Assembly: GCF_030812855.1 (NCBI RefSeq)
Contig: NZ_JAUSTK010000010.1
Span: 1 to 64,000 of the forward strand
Source of the DNA: Paenibacillus wynnii
Lineage (GTDB): Bacteria > Bacillota > Bacilli > Paenibacillales > Paenibacillaceae
DNA: 64,000 nucleotides
Reading direction: 5' to 3'
Positions 49,572-61,095 of the stretch are shown here, one piece after another (the first letter of the stretch is position 1; every line of letters starts with the position of its first letter). The notes under the pieces are model-generated. The model ran no database searches, was not told the DNA's origin, and saw nothing but the letters and a program-made list of their open reading frames with translations. The position numbers and the translations under genes are program-made.

Positions 49572-51503
49572 TTGATTTGTAATCATTGTGGCCTAGAAAA
49601 TGAAGTCGACAGCAAGTTTTGTATACATTGTGGAAAACTCGTATTCGATGAGACAGAAGCAATTAACCCGTCACCTCAGGAAGAAGAAATACATAAGGTT
49701 TCAGACAAGCGCCGCTTAAGCAAGTGGTGGTATATCGGGATTGGATCGGCATTGTTGATCTCAGCTATAATTGTGATCTTCAGTTTGCTTCCTTCAGCAG
49801 CATCGAATCCGCTCTCCGAGAAAAATGCAGAGGTTAACGTTCCCTCAGGAACTCCTGACGCTAGTGCCGAACCAGCAGGTAGCGCCAGCCCGCTAAGCAA
49901 CGAAATACAACCGTTTAAGATTAGTACGATCAACCCCTCCCTTTACCCAATGATTGGATTGGTAATAGAAGCCGAGGATATAGAGTCCCTGGATTTATCA
50001 CCGCAAAATTTCACAGTCACTGAGAATGGAGTAACTCAAAAGGTAGTTAAGGTGGACTCAGTGGAAAGCGGACAAATTACCGTTTCCTATGAAACTACCG
50101 TTGTGAATATTAGTCACGACAGTCCAGAACCACGAAATATTCAGCTGCAGTATTTGAAGCAAACCACCAGTGCGCATTATGAAGCTCCGAAACCACAGAC
50201 GCTTAGTATTGGTGATTTCAGCTATAACACAGATCAATATCCACAGGTTAAGCTGTACTTTTCGTTATATGATTCCAATAATCAACTAGTCGAAAATCTT
50301 CCTACGGATTCTTCATTCTTCCAACTCCAAGAGGATAAAAAACAATTGAAAACCTGGAAATTCTCCAAAATGTCAGAGATCAAGGAATCACTAAGCACCA
50401 ATGTTGTTATTGATGTGAGTACCAGCATGGAAGGAATTATGGAAGTGGTGAAGAATCAAGCGCTGCAATTTGTCAGTCAGTCCGCTCTTTCCGGATCAGA
50501 CCAGATGGCATTGATGAGCTTTGCCGGAGCCACCGAAATTACCCAAAACGATTTCACTAATGACAAGAACTCTATTCATTCTCAAATATCACAATTGAGT
50601 TCATACGGAGAATGTACAGCATTGTATCGTTCTATGGAGCAAGCTGTGTACAACACAGCCTACAATGGGGCCGAAGGATCAAAATATGTCGTGATCTTCA
50701 CCGATGGCGGAGAAAATTGCAGCAATGACGTAAGCAATCAAAGTGCTGTTAGTGCCGGAACCGTTATTAACACTTCACTCCAGCTGGGAGTACCAATCTA
50801 CGCGGTAGGTGTGCAGCAAGATGATGAACTGCAAAGAATTGCTAAAGAGAGCAACGGTGATTATATCTCGATTGGATCGGATATTGATAAGCTTGGCGGG
50901 TTCTACAGTTCGATTTATTCAAGAAAAAAAGCGCAATATGTAGCAACTTATACCTCGTCCAATCCAAAAAAGACACTGAGGAATACCAGTATTGTGGTAA
51001 ACTCCCCTACTTATTTTGCAACGTTAGAGCAGTCTGTTACACCTAAATTACTAGATGACCCTGATGTAGCTACCGCTATGGAGATGTATCAGATCAACTG
51101 GTCTGCCGCCATGAGCTCAGGGGATATATCCTATTTATCTCCTTACGTAACAGTCAATAGCCAATCGGCTAATTCTGTTTACAACATCGTACTTAATCAA
51201 GTTAACAGCATAAATGAAGCCAAAAATACCGGATCTTATTTTGAATTTGATGTTCCTATCTACAGGCTGGAGGATGCTCTAAAAGTCACTCCGGAACATT
51301 ATCAGCTTAAGTTGAAGAAACGGTTCAAACGGACGGTCTATGAAAATGGAAGTATCGAGAACACCGCCTTTAAAGAAACCGCCTACACATATAATGTGGT
51401 CAAACAGGACAATAGCTGGCTGGTTGATTCTACCGTTGAATCTAAAGTTCCGGAAATCTGTTATGTCGATGATACTTATCTCACCAAAAAGAAATGTAAT
51501 TAA
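49572..51503 (+). CDS. Zinc-ribbon VWA-domain membrane protein
   Basis: 643 residues, TTG start 11 bases after GGGGGG. Zinc ribbon (CNHCGLENEVDSKFCIHCG, 3-21), transmembrane helix (about 53-73), then a beta-rich region and a von Willebrand A domain (about 275-455) with MIDAS start VVIDVSTSMEG, and a C-terminal region of about 150 residues (NTF2-like pattern). It is similar in plan to the minus-strand protein at 54811. The VWA domain would sit outside the cell and bind a protein partner via Mg2+. Family role unknown. Confidence 0.82.
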   Translation: MICNHCGLENEVDSKFCIHCGKLVFDETEAINPSPQEEEIHKVSDKRRLSKWWYIGIGSALLISAIIVIFSLLPSAASNPLSEKNAEVNVPSGTPDASAEPAGSASPLSNEIQPFKISTINPSLYPMIGLVIEAEDIESLDLSPQNFTVTENGVTQKVVKVDSVESGQITVSYETTVVNISHDSPEPRNIQLQYLKQTTSAHYEAPKPQTLSIGDFSYNTDQYPQVKLYFSLYDSNNQLVENLPTDSSFFQLQEDKKQLKTWKFSKMSEIKESLSTNVVIDVSTSMEGIMEVVKNQALQFVSQSALSGSDQMALMSFAGATEITQNDFTNDKNSIHSQISQLSSYGECTALYRSMEQAVYNTAYNGAEGSKYVVIFTDGGENCSNDVSNQSAVSAGTVINTSLQLGVPIYAVGVQQDDELQRIAKESNGDYISIGSDIDKLGGFYSSIYSRKKAQYVATYTSSNPKKTLRNTSIVVNSPTYFATLEQSVTPKLLDDPDVATAMEMYQINWSAAMSSGDISYLSPYVTVNSQSANSVYNIVLNQVNSINEAKNTGSYFEFDVPIYRLEDALKVTPEHYQLKLKKRFKRTVYENGSIENTAFKETAYTYNVVKQDNSWLVDSTVESKVPEICYVDDTYLTKKKCN

Positions 51504-51543
51504 TACACAGTCTAAGGAATGACTAAAGGAGTAGATACTACTA

Positions 51544-53886
51544 ATGAACATGGCAAAATTCTGCGCTAACTGTGGCGCCCCTCGTAAAGAAGATGCGAAA
51601 TTCTGTAACAAGTGTGGGCAACCATCGCCCCAAAGTAATAATACTACTCATAATACGACTACTCCCCTTGAAGCGGAAAAGGAAATGACACCCCTTGAGA
51701 CGGGTATTCCTGTTCCTGTAGGTACAGATCCTGTAGTGGTACCTGAGTTAGAAATGGTTCCATTAACCGTACAAGAGGATTCAACCGAGGTCGTGATTTT
51801 ATCAGGAAGCACAGTCATAACTGAGACTCCTAATGAAAGCGAGGAGACCCAGACTAAGCCGCAAGGCGGCATTATTAATCTGATGACCGGAACCAAGAAG
51901 AAATTCATGACAAAACCTTTTATCTACGGAGCAGCATTATTAGGAATAATACTTATAGCCGGCGTTGCCTGGTCCATCTTCCAATCCGGGTCTTCAAGCT
52001 CCTCTACTCCGCTTGTATATATCAAGGATTATGAGTTAATGCTCAAGGGCAGTAAACAGGATAAACCGAGTATTGCCACAAAAAATTGGCTGGATACCGA
52101 ACTTGATGATGAAGCCGTTGATATGTCTTCTGATGGAGACGGAGGTTATACCGAGGATACCAGCTTCTATAATTTAAGATATACGACTGAACATATGGTG
52201 AAATTCAATAAAACCGGAACACGTATGTTCTACCTGAATAAAATCAATGATGACGGATCTGCAAATCTTTACTACTTAAATCCCTCAAAGGTTGCCAAGG
52301 CTGGGGAAGAAAGTATGGACCAGGGCGTACGTATTGCATCCAATCTGGATGCTAACCAATATAATTCTTTTCAAATTCCTGCATCCGGCGATTTTGTGCT
52401 TTATTTGAAAAATTATGAAGACAGCTCCGGTGGTAGCTTATATCTCTATGATATGAAGGAAGAAATCCTGATTGATAAAAATGTAGCCCTGAACTTCTCC
52501 CTTTCTGGAGATGAATCCTCGATTATTTATATGAAAACACTTGATGATGAGACCTATGATCTATATACCAAGGGAGTTAGCACTAAAAGCGAAAAGGTTA
52601 AAATTGATAGCGACATTAACAGCATCATTAGTTACTCGAGCAATCTGGACAAGGTTTATTATACGAAATCCACTGACGATGACTCTGAGAATCCGAACCA
52701 CTTCACACTCTATCTTAGAGAGGCAGGGAAAGATAAACAAAAACTCATTTCCGATTTCTCCGATGTTGTGTCCAGCACTTCTACTGGCCAATTTTTCTTC
52801 AGCCGGGCTACGGTAGAACACTCTGCATTAAGCGAGTTCGTTGAAGATAACATGGCAGCTGGAGATCTCAAAATCACCGAGCCGTCCTACAGTGATTATG
52901 AACATGAAGTAACCAATACCGATTATTGGGGTTATACCTATACAACAACCGATGTTGATTATGATGCTTATAATGCTGCATATGATCTATATATGGCTAA
53001 AATGGAACGGGACAGCCTCAGAAGTGACTTAAAGAATGAGGAGATTATTACAACTACCAAGCAATTATTCCTGTATGCCGATGGCAAAGAAACAGAAACA
53101 ACTAGCGAGCTGGCCCGGGTCATTTATGCGGACGCAACATCGAAATCAATCATTTATGCTAAAGCAGCCAAGAACGAGGTCAATAAACTCAAGTTATCTG
53201 ATATTACAGATACCTATGCTGTTAAATCGCAATTTGAAAATAATCCAACTGAAACTAAGGAAAGTTATATCGTATTAAATGGTGCACCCGAAAAGGAAAT
53301 GGCTGAAGTTACGGTTGACGCCTATAGCTTCTTGTTTAGTGAAGATGGCAAGAAGTTGTATTACATGGAGAGTGAAGGTGAAGGAGATACCATCTCCGAT
53401 ACACTTGCTTCGTGGGATGTTATAGAGGGCAAACTGAATAATCACCAGATTATTGACGAGAATGTAGATCATTACACAAGTGTCAACGATGTGATTTGGT
53501 ATTACAAAGACGTAAAGGATGGCCAAGGAGAGTTGTTACGCTATGCGGATGGACAGAAATCCAAAGTCGCCTATGATGTCCAGCTTGGCAACACGACTTT
53601 TTATACCGATGATAATGTTGTGATGTATATGACCGACTACAATGAGAAGCGTCTAATGGGTTCCCTCTACATGTTAAATGGAGAAAAAGGCGCCAAAGGT
53701 GTTAAAATCAGCGACGATGTCAACTTCTATAATTACAATACAGGAACCAGCGTATTCTATGTCACGGACTATCGCTTGAAGAATGGAGAAGGCGATCTGT
53801 GGGAATACCTGGGTAAGAAGGACAAGAAGCAAATCGACAGCGGTGTACAAACCATGCTCCCTATTCAACCAGGCTTTACATTCTAG
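51544..53886 (+). CDS. Zinc-ribbon membrane protein with beta-propeller-like ectodomain
   Basis: 780 residues. Zinc ribbon (FCANCGAPRKEDAKFCNKCG, 6-25), a Pro/Thr/Glu-rich linker, one transmembrane helix (about 127-147), then a large extracellular region of repeated Y-Y-x-K/N and LYYL-type blades (about 165-780), as in DUF5050/WD-like propellers. The gene follows the VWA protein by 40 bp and ends at a strong terminator, so the two form an operon. A sensing or binding role is possible; no enzyme motif is seen. Confidence 0.75.
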   Translation: MNMAKFCANCGAPRKEDAKFCNKCGQPSPQSNNTTHNTTTPLEAEKEMTPLETGIPVPVGTDPVVVPELEMVPLTVQEDSTEVVILSGSTVITETPNESEETQTKPQGGIINLMTGTKKKFMTKPFIYGAALLGIILIAGVAWSIFQSGSSSSSTPLVYIKDYELMLKGSKQDKPSIATKNWLDTELDDEAVDMSSDGDGGYTEDTSFYNLRYTTEHMVKFNKTGTRMFYLNKINDDGSANLYYLNPSKVAKAGEESMDQGVRIASNLDANQYNSFQIPASGDFVLYLKNYEDSSGGSLYLYDMKEEILIDKNVALNFSLSGDESSIIYMKTLDDETYDLYTKGVSTKSEKVKIDSDINSIISYSSNLDKVYYTKSTDDDSENPNHFTLYLREAGKDKQKLISDFSDVVSSTSTGQFFFSRATVEHSALSEFVEDNMAAGDLKITEPSYSDYEHEVTNTDYWGYTYTTTDVDYDAYNAAYDLYMAKMERDSLRSDLKNEEIITTTKQLFLYADGKETETTSELARVIYADATSKSIIYAKAAKNEVNKLKLSDITDTYAVKSQFENNPTETKESYIVLNGAPEKEMAEVTVDAYSFLFSEDGKKLYYMESEGEGDTISDTLASWDVIEGKLNNHQIIDENVDHYTSVNDVIWYYKDVKDGQGELLRYADGQKSKVAYDVQLGNTTFYTDDNVVMYMTDYNEKRLMGSLYMLNGEKGAKGVKISDDVNFYNYNTGTSVFYVTDYRLKNGEGDLWEYLGKKDKKQIDSGVQTMLPIQPGFTF

Positions 53887-53894
53887 TAAAAAAA

Positions 53895-53946
53895 GACAGA
53901 GGGCTGTCCCCTAGCCATGAAAATGGCTGGCGGGATAGCCCTCTTT
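53895..53946. terminator. Bidirectional terminator between convergent operons
   Basis: Long stem AGGGCT-TCCC-AGCCAT / ATGGCT-GGGA-AGCCCT with T6 on the right and A6 on the left; it ends both the propeller-protein and amidase transcripts. Confidence 0.9.
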
Positions 53947-53947
53947 T

Positions 53948-54793
53948 TTAATAAGAATAGTAAGAATCCAATCCTGCTTTGATACCTGCTACAATTTTAT
54001 CCTGATATTCAGGCTTGCTCATTAATACATCCTCTTCGAGATTCGTCATAAACCCCATCTCAATAAGAATGGATGGAATCTCCAGCCAGTTGAACCCCGT
54101 TAAGTCAGTTCTTGGTTTAAGACCATTGGATTGGGCTCCCGTTTCCTGAATGACATATTTAGATACTACTTTTATGACCTCCAGGCTCTTCTTGGCGACC
54201 TTCGACGTATACTTGCTATCTAGCGAGGGATATAAAAAGGACATCCCTTTCACCTTATGATTATCGCTGCCATCCGCATGGAGTCGAATCATGAGATCGG
54301 CATTAGCCTTATTGCAGAAGATAGCCCTTTCACTATTCGATATATCCACTTCATTGGACCTGCGAACCATTATGACCTTGTAATCGGGATTTAGTCTCTT
54401 CTCCAGCTTTAGAGCCACCTCAAGATTCAATTGGTATTCCGGTTTTTTGGTTTTAATACCTTGTGTACCGCTTAGAACCTTCTGCTTCATCGTCTTACTC
54501 CCGGGAGCGTTAGGCTCCAATTCCGAATTTCCTTTAACCTGATGTCCCGCCTCGATACAGATCACAGGCTTTTTAGGCTCCACTTTTTGGGTGGGTATTG
54601 GCGCTGCCGGCTTCCGGTATACGGCAATAGTTGCCGTTTGCTCTACGTTTGGTACAGCACTCTCCGGCTTAGCTTCAACTGGAGTATTTCCGCTAGGTAC
54701 TGAAGAGGATTCAATGGTCTCTACGGATTTCACCCCACAGCCCGACACTAGTAACGAGAAACAAAGACAGATACATACTACTACTGATTTCAT
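53948..54793 (-). CDS. N-acetylmuramoyl-L-alanine amidase lipoprotein
   Basis: About 281 residues from ATG 54793 (a GTG at 54808 is also open). Lipoprotein signal ending LLVSGC, so it is lipid-anchored outside the membrane. Amidase_3 domain (about 75-280) with zinc ligands His in IEAGHQVKG, His in MIRLHADG and the catalytic Glu in SILIEMGFMTN. It cleaves the amide between muramic acid and the stem peptide. It lies 17 bp after the VWA zinc-ribbon gene and is co-transcribed with it. Confidence 0.88.
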   Translation of the reverse strand: MKSVVVCICLCFSLLVSGCGVKSVETIESSSVPSGNTPVEAKPESAVPNVEQTATIAVYRKPAAPIPTQKVEPKKPVICIEAGHQVKGNSELEPNAPGSKTMKQKVLSGTQGIKTKKPEYQLNLEVALKLEKRLNPDYKVIMVRRSNEVDISNSERAIFCNKANADLMIRLHADGSDNHKVKGMSFLYPSLDSKYTSKVAKKSLEVIKVVSKYVIQETGAQSNGLKPRTDLTGFNWLEIPSILIEMGFMTNLEEDVLMSKPEYQDKIVAGIKAGLDSYYSY

Positions 54794-54810
54794 TGTTAGC
54801 TTTCCCACTC

Positions 54811-56517
54811 CTAATTAGCCGGCCACGGATTGCCACTATATAATGTATCCACTGCATTCTCGGTACACAGGGAACCTGGATCTGATTCATTACGGTAAAT
54901 CGAGCACTCTTTTCTGCCAAACTCGCTAATCTGCCATTTATTCGACACTTTGTTCTGAGTTAGAGTGTAGGTATTCAAATCCGCCTCAAACACATTCTCA
55001 TTGTTCAGCAGCAGCGGGAAAAACTTAAAGAAGACAATCTTGTAAGACCCATCGGCTTGAGGGTTAACGGATTCTACACGATAATTCTTCAAGGTGTCAA
55101 TGATCTTTTGGTTGCCCTGATTCATAGCATTCACATAATCAACCTCAATGCGATTCTTCAGGTTTTTATAAAATGGAGAACCATTGTTTACATTATCACT
55201 TACGATACTGAAATCCAGATTATTAACGGCATTTGCGTAATTGACCTGGTATTCAAACAAACCATTTAACACATTGATGGATGCCGTATCCATTTTGCGT
55301 GTAAATGTTAAAGCTTCTGTCTGCGCTTTTTGCTCTGTGGATTCCATATTTATAGCTACTGAAAAATCCCCTCCCGGCTTTATTTTTTGTTGAGGAGTGT
55401 ATGTAATCTTGTATTGCTTAACATATCTCTGAAATACCTTGGCGTAGATCAGCTCTAGCTCCTGCTGAAGATTATCATCTATACTGATTGCAAAATATTG
55501 CCCACCCGTTTCTTCCGATATCATTTGTAATTCGGTCCCCATCTCTCCGAACCCGATGCAATAAATAGGGATACCCAACTGCTTGGATAAATCAATGACT
55601 GATTGAGCCGAAGAACCATAATTGGAGTCCTGTCCGTCGGTGAAAGCGATTATATACTTCGGTCCATTCATCATATTCGTGTCGTACAATGCTTTCGTCA
55701 AAGAATCATATAATGCCGTTTGGCCATTATCTGATTCCAGACTCTCCAGATAGGTGCCCACAAAATTGCGATCGCTAGTGAACGCAATATCTGGAACTGG
55801 AGGCGCGTAGGTCGAAAAGGACAACACCTCAAACTGTCCTTTTGCCGCTGGGGGTACATTTTTCAAAAACTCGACTGCTGCCCGGCGGACCATATCCATC
55901 TTGGATTGCGATACTGTACTGCTCGGTGGTTCGGTCATACTACCGCTCTTATCTATAACCAGATTCACACTAACGGTATCCACATTTTCTACTTGGTTAA
56001 CCGCCGAAACAGGTAACTGATTGACCTTAAACATTTCCTTGGTCAGAGATTTGCTCTCTATCTCATGCTCATAGGCTTGATCAGAAAATAAGGAAAAATA
56101 TACATCCACCTTCCCCTGTTCATAATTTGCCGAATCCACTTGGTTTACTCTTATGTATACAGGTTCTGCTGCAGCAGGTGACGGCGTATTTTCTGTTACT
56201 TCCTTCGCTTTTTCCGTACTTTCCGGAGAGATCGGTTGTTCCGTTTCCTCTTCCAATGAACTGGAATTCGTAGAACTAGAAGGCGGTTGAGCAAGCGTCT
56301 GGTTGTTTATCTCAATGAACCAATACCCAGCTCCCCCCAGCAGAATAAGCGAAACAACCGCTACCCATATCCACATATAAGGGGGTTTGGTTTTTTTGAA
56401 TTCCGCCCCCTTTTCAACGGGTTGTATTTCTTCCTGTCCACCTTTTAAATTCTGCCCGCAGCTCACGCAGAATTGATCATCCGGTTGAGTATTGGCACCA
56501 CAATTTGTACAATACAT
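54811..56517 (-). CDS. Zinc-ribbon VWA-domain membrane protein (second copy)
   Basis: 568 residues. Zinc ribbon (YCTNCGANTQPDDQFCVSCG, 2-21), transmembrane helix (about 47-67), Ser/Pro/Glu-rich linker, VWA domain (about 165-350) with canonical MIDAS NLVIDKSGSMTEP and TDGQDSN, and a C-terminal region of about 170 residues. Architecture matches the protein at 49572. GGGAGG site before ATG. Coupled with the amidase gene, so it may recruit or gate the amidase at the envelope (inference). Confidence 0.82.
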   Translation of the reverse strand: MYCTNCGANTQPDDQFCVSCGQNLKGGQEEIQPVEKGAEFKKTKPPYMWIWVAVVSLILLGGAGYWFIEINNQTLAQPPSSSTNSSSLEEETEQPISPESTEKAKEVTENTPSPAAAEPVYIRVNQVDSANYEQGKVDVYFSLFSDQAYEHEIESKSLTKEMFKVNQLPVSAVNQVENVDTVSVNLVIDKSGSMTEPPSSTVSQSKMDMVRRAAVEFLKNVPPAAKGQFEVLSFSTYAPPVPDIAFTSDRNFVGTYLESLESDNGQTALYDSLTKALYDTNMMNGPKYIIAFTDGQDSNYGSSAQSVIDLSKQLGIPIYCIGFGEMGTELQMISEETGGQYFAISIDDNLQQELELIYAKVFQRYVKQYKITYTPQQKIKPGGDFSVAINMESTEQKAQTEALTFTRKMDTASINVLNGLFEYQVNYANAVNNLDFSIVSDNVNNGSPFYKNLKNRIEVDYVNAMNQGNQKIIDTLKNYRVESVNPQADGSYKIVFFKFFPLLLNNENVFEADLNTYTLTQNKVSNKWQISEFGRKECSIYRNESDPGSLCTENAVDTLYSGNPWPAN

Positions 56518-56698
56518 AACACACTAACCTCCCACTTCACATTCATTTTCAAAGTCCGACCCCGCTTCTCCCTCCTCAATAACAATATATATCCTCTAAA
56601 GTATTATTTTACTACGAGATATACAATCTGCCTATTATAAATGGGATGGGATTGGTTCATTTGGGATACATGTGGAAATGGATGTTCGAAAAGCAAGA

Positions 56699-56730
56699 AG
56701 CATCCTTAGCTATATGGCTTTTAGGATGCT
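56699..56730 (-). terminator. Hairpin downstream of thiC
   Basis: AGCATCCT (56699-56706) pairs with AGGATGCT (56723-56730); on the minus strand a weak T-rich stretch follows. Probable thiC terminator. The rest of the 273-bp gap 56518-56790 shows nothing further. Confidence 0.55.
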
Positions 56731-56790
56731 ATCTCTAGATTAAATATATGATTCTGGATTAACCGACTGAACTACAATAGTATCGATTTG

Positions 56791-58584
<1,794 letters not shown>

Positions 58585-58631
58585 TTACATTCCTCCTAAA
58601 TGTTGTGTAAGCAATAAATAAGAGTGCGCGC

Positions 58632-58660
58632 AAAAAAGCCGCTCCACAATGGAGCGGCTT
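58632..58660 (-). terminator. Riboswitch expression-platform terminator ahead of thiC
   Basis: Minus strand stem GCCGCTCC (58638-58645 complement) with GGAGCGGC (58651-58658), followed by TTTTTT. It lies between the TPP aptamer and the thiC ribosome site, so ligand binding would end transcription. Confidence 0.9.
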
Positions 58661-58700
58661 TATCCATAAACGGCCAAGGCCAACAATGAAAAAAGAATCC

Positions 58701-58795
58701 GACTCCACTTTCCTACGCTGGTATAATCCAGATCAGGTTCAAGGGTCCAGGAATTCAATTTTCCCGTCTCAGCCCATTCAGGCTCCCCTAGTGGT
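58701..58795 (-). ncRNA. TPP riboswitch (THI box) controlling thiC
   Basis: On the minus strand the conserved blocks appear in order: CCACTAGGGGAGCC, GGCTGAGA, ACCCTTGAACCTGATCTGG, ATACCAGCGTAGG and AAGTGG. This is the full TPP aptamer with its pyrimidine and pyrophosphate helices. Confidence 0.96.
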
Positions 58796-58815
58796 TTCTT
58801 ATTTAAGTTAGTTAT

Positions 58816-58844
58816 AAGTTACAGAGAAAACCATCATTTGTCAA
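58816..58844 (-). promoter_or_regulatory. Promoter of the thiC transcript
   Basis: Minus strand -35 TTGACA (58839-58844), 17 bp, -10 TAACTT (58816-58821), just upstream of the aptamer. Confidence 0.55.
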
Positions 58845-58980
58845 CTTGGGTCTTATCGAATCATCTTGAATTCTTAATTTAAGCAGGTGAGATTATACTT
58901 TTAAATTGGGTAGGTAGAAATGAGTTACGGAGGCGAAATAAGTCTCAAAAGTATGGCTGGGCCTGGGGGTGATCTTGATT

Positions 58981-59165
58981 TAGTTGTACTTTATACATCT
59001 ACTTGGTGCAAAAACATTTCTCGCAGGACCTTAGTTGTATTAAGTGCAATTAAAATTGGGCAAAGGAGGCATTATCGTGGAGTATCAAAGATATAATTGC
59101 ACATTGTGCAACTATACTAAGTGATTGGGGTAAGTTAGCTGTTTTAGTTGTACGAAGTACACTTA
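58981..59165. repeat. Four-unit 21-bp palindromic repeat array B
   Basis: Units at 58981-59001, 59032-59052, 59094-59114 and 59145-59165, of the same type as array A (arms TAGTTGTAC.../...GTACACTTA or TGCAATTA variants). Start-to-start offsets 51, 62, 51 bp, identical to array A, with unrelated spacers of 30, 41 and 30 bp. Confidence 0.8.
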
Positions 59166-59217
59166 AACGCTTAAACTGTTCTCTCCGATGAATTGATAAT
59201 CCTGTATGTCCCACGCC

Positions 59218-59244
59218 AAAAAAAGCCACTCCTACGGAGCGGCC
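59218..59244 (-). terminator. Terminator of the SLH-transglutaminase gene
   Basis: Minus strand stem GCCGCTCC/GGAGTGGC with a TAC-type loop and T7 tail. Confidence 0.8.
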
Positions 59245-59253
59245 TTTCACTGC

Positions 59254-60699
59254 CTAACGATATTCCAATTTAAGCGAAAGCGACATGCCATTATATGAAT
59301 ATGAATAACCGGATAACACTTGGCTCGTGGCCATTGCAGCAGTAAGATCAGCCAGCGCATCTCCCTCGTAAGCAGGTTTGATGTCCAACTCCGTCTCATG
59401 GGCTGCAATGGTCTTGGCAATCCTATCCTTTAGCTCCCCGGCGCTGTGCACAGCAAGACCTTTATACTCATAATAATTTTTTGATATCGCCGTTGCTTCA
59501 GGCCACTTCGCTGTTTCCCAGATATGATCCTTCATCAGCTCCTTATCCGTAACGTTGAAGTAACTGTATATTAATCTTCCCTTTTCATCTGGAACCGGAT
59601 CATCCCAAGTAACGTCCAAATTATAATACTCATTGTCAATTTTCACTTTATTCCACGCATGGCTTATACCGTCCGCCGTTCCAATCACAATCTCTGAGTC
59701 TATACCGGCCAGCTCCAGCAGCAGATGTGCTGTATAGGCGTAACCTTGGCATACGGCACTTCCGTTGAACAGGACACCATAGGCGCTGAACACGTCGTCC
59801 GGCAAGGTATCCTTCAGATAGTTGTCGTAATCGTAAGCGGTGTGAAGAATAATATAGTCATGGATGGCGATCTCCTTCTCCATATCACTCATGCCCGGCT
59901 TGATAATATCTGCAGCTACCCGTGCCGATTCCTCATAGATCTTTTTCGTACGGTCATCCTGAAAGAGCAGGGGTTTGACTGATTGCTCGACGGCCTCCAG
60001 CAGCTCATGTTCATTTCTGACAAAGACCGGCCCATAGAGATCATAGATCCGAAAAGCCAACACGAAGATTTGCTCACGCGATGCTTTAGCCTTCGGTTGG
60101 AACGCTATCCCTCCCTTGGACTCCGTCCCTTGTAAAATACCGCTGGAGGACAGCTTGTTCACAGCACTACCCGCCCAGCTTGCCACAGCACTTGCGTCCG
60201 TGAATGCAGGTGGACTGCTACTCTTCAATCTATCAGCTATACCCGCCTTTTGAAGCGTGTTATATAACATGACCGCAATTTGCTCACGGGTGACAGGCTC
60301 ATTCGGCGCAAAGCTATTGTTGCCCATTCCTCCGACTATGTTAAGCGCGTACGCCTTTAAGACATTGTCATCTTTCGTATCCTTAAACGGATTCGAGGCA
60401 GGCATGACTGCCTTGAGTCCCGTCATATTCTCATATAAACGAACAGCAATCTGGCTTAGCTCCGCTCTTGTAATTGCGTTCTGAAAATTACTCATAAGAC
60501 CATAAGGAACAAGGTTCTGTGCATAGGCTTTGGTAACCTCTTCGGTCGCCCATCCGCTTGGCTCATTTCGACCGGCAGCCGAGGTACTCACAGGATGGAT
60601 CAGCAATATATTCGAGGAGAGCAGCAGGCCTGCTGTGAAGGCTACCAGCTTATGAAGCTTCGGGTATTTTCTAGCGTTGTCCCTTATCATGAATGTCAT
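59254..60699 (-). CDS. SLH-anchored transglutaminase-like surface protein
   Basis: 481 residues. Signal peptide (about 15-42), three SLH domains (about 47-95, 100-155, 165-220; ITRAELSQIAVRLYE, VTREQIAVMLYNTL, ASREQIFVLAFRIYD), then a transglutaminase-like domain (about 250-420) with the triad Cys in GSAVCQGYAYT, His in GISHAWNKV and Asp in NLDVTWDDP. It is wall-attached; it may act as a peptidase or cross-linker. Single-gene unit. Confidence 0.87.
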   Translation of the reverse strand: MTFMIRDNARKYPKLHKLVAFTAGLLLSSNILLIHPVSTSAAGRNEPSGWATEEVTKAYAQNLVPYGLMSNFQNAITRAELSQIAVRLYENMTGLKAVMPASNPFKDTKDDNVLKAYALNIVGGMGNNSFAPNEPVTREQIAVMLYNTLQKAGIADRLKSSSPPAFTDASAVASWAGSAVNKLSSSGILQGTESKGGIAFQPKAKASREQIFVLAFRIYDLYGPVFVRNEHELLEAVEQSVKPLLFQDDRTKKIYEESARVAADIIKPGMSDMEKEIAIHDYIILHTAYDYDNYLKDTLPDDVFSAYGVLFNGSAVCQGYAYTAHLLLELAGIDSEIVIGTADGISHAWNKVKIDNEYYNLDVTWDDPVPDEKGRLIYSYFNVTDKELMKDHIWETAKWPEATAISKNYYEYKGLAVHSAGELKDRIAKTIAAHETELDIKPAYEGDALADLTAAMATSQVLSGYSYSYNGMSLSLKLEYR

Positions 60700-60807
60700 A
60701 TCCCCATTCTCCTATTCCATAGATATTCTGATCATTATATCGACAGAATTTCTAGATTAGTTGAGAGGACACTCGCAGGAACAGGTTCTACCACCTCGTA
60801 CAAGCAG

Positions 60808-61071
60808 TTATTTTGTCCACCGCTCAAGCTTTGGAATATTACGTGTAAAGAATCCGGTCATGAACTTAGGAAAACCGAATTCAACCAGTTTCTGCTGAAC
60901 TCTTGCTTTCATCATTTCCGGGGTAAGATCGGGCTGGGTGAACTCACCACTTTGGTAGCAGTGACTGCAATATTTCTTACTTTTACTGCCATCTTCCTCA
61001 GTCCCGCCGCGTTGTTCGTCACGAGCAAGCGGCATGCCGCAGCTCTGGCAATTCTTATATTCTTTTTCCAT
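60808..61071 (-). CDS. Small zinc-ribbon protein
   Basis: 87 residues. Two CxxC pairs (CQSCGMPL at 8-15 and CSHCYQSG at 35-42) form a zinc ribbon of the PF12674 type, followed by an amphipathic helix ending RNIPKLERWTK. No membrane segment. GGGAGC site well ahead of the ATG. Function unknown; often a regulator-linked accessory. Confidence 0.75.
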   Translation of the reverse strand: MEKEYKNCQSCGMPLARDEQRGGTEEDGSKSKKYCSHCYQSGEFTQPDLTPEMMKARVQQKLVEFGFPKFMTGFFTRNIPKLERWTK

Positions 61072-61095
61072 TTAGACTAAAGCTCCCTTTCGCTT

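Larger units (their letters stand above)
58585..59253. other. Intergenic zone with riboswitch and repeats
   Basis: 669 bp without a gene. Left part: thiC leader with terminator, TPP riboswitch and promoter. Middle (58850-58975): nothing recognised. Right part: repeat array B and the terminator of the SLH-transglutaminase gene. Confidence 0.7.
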
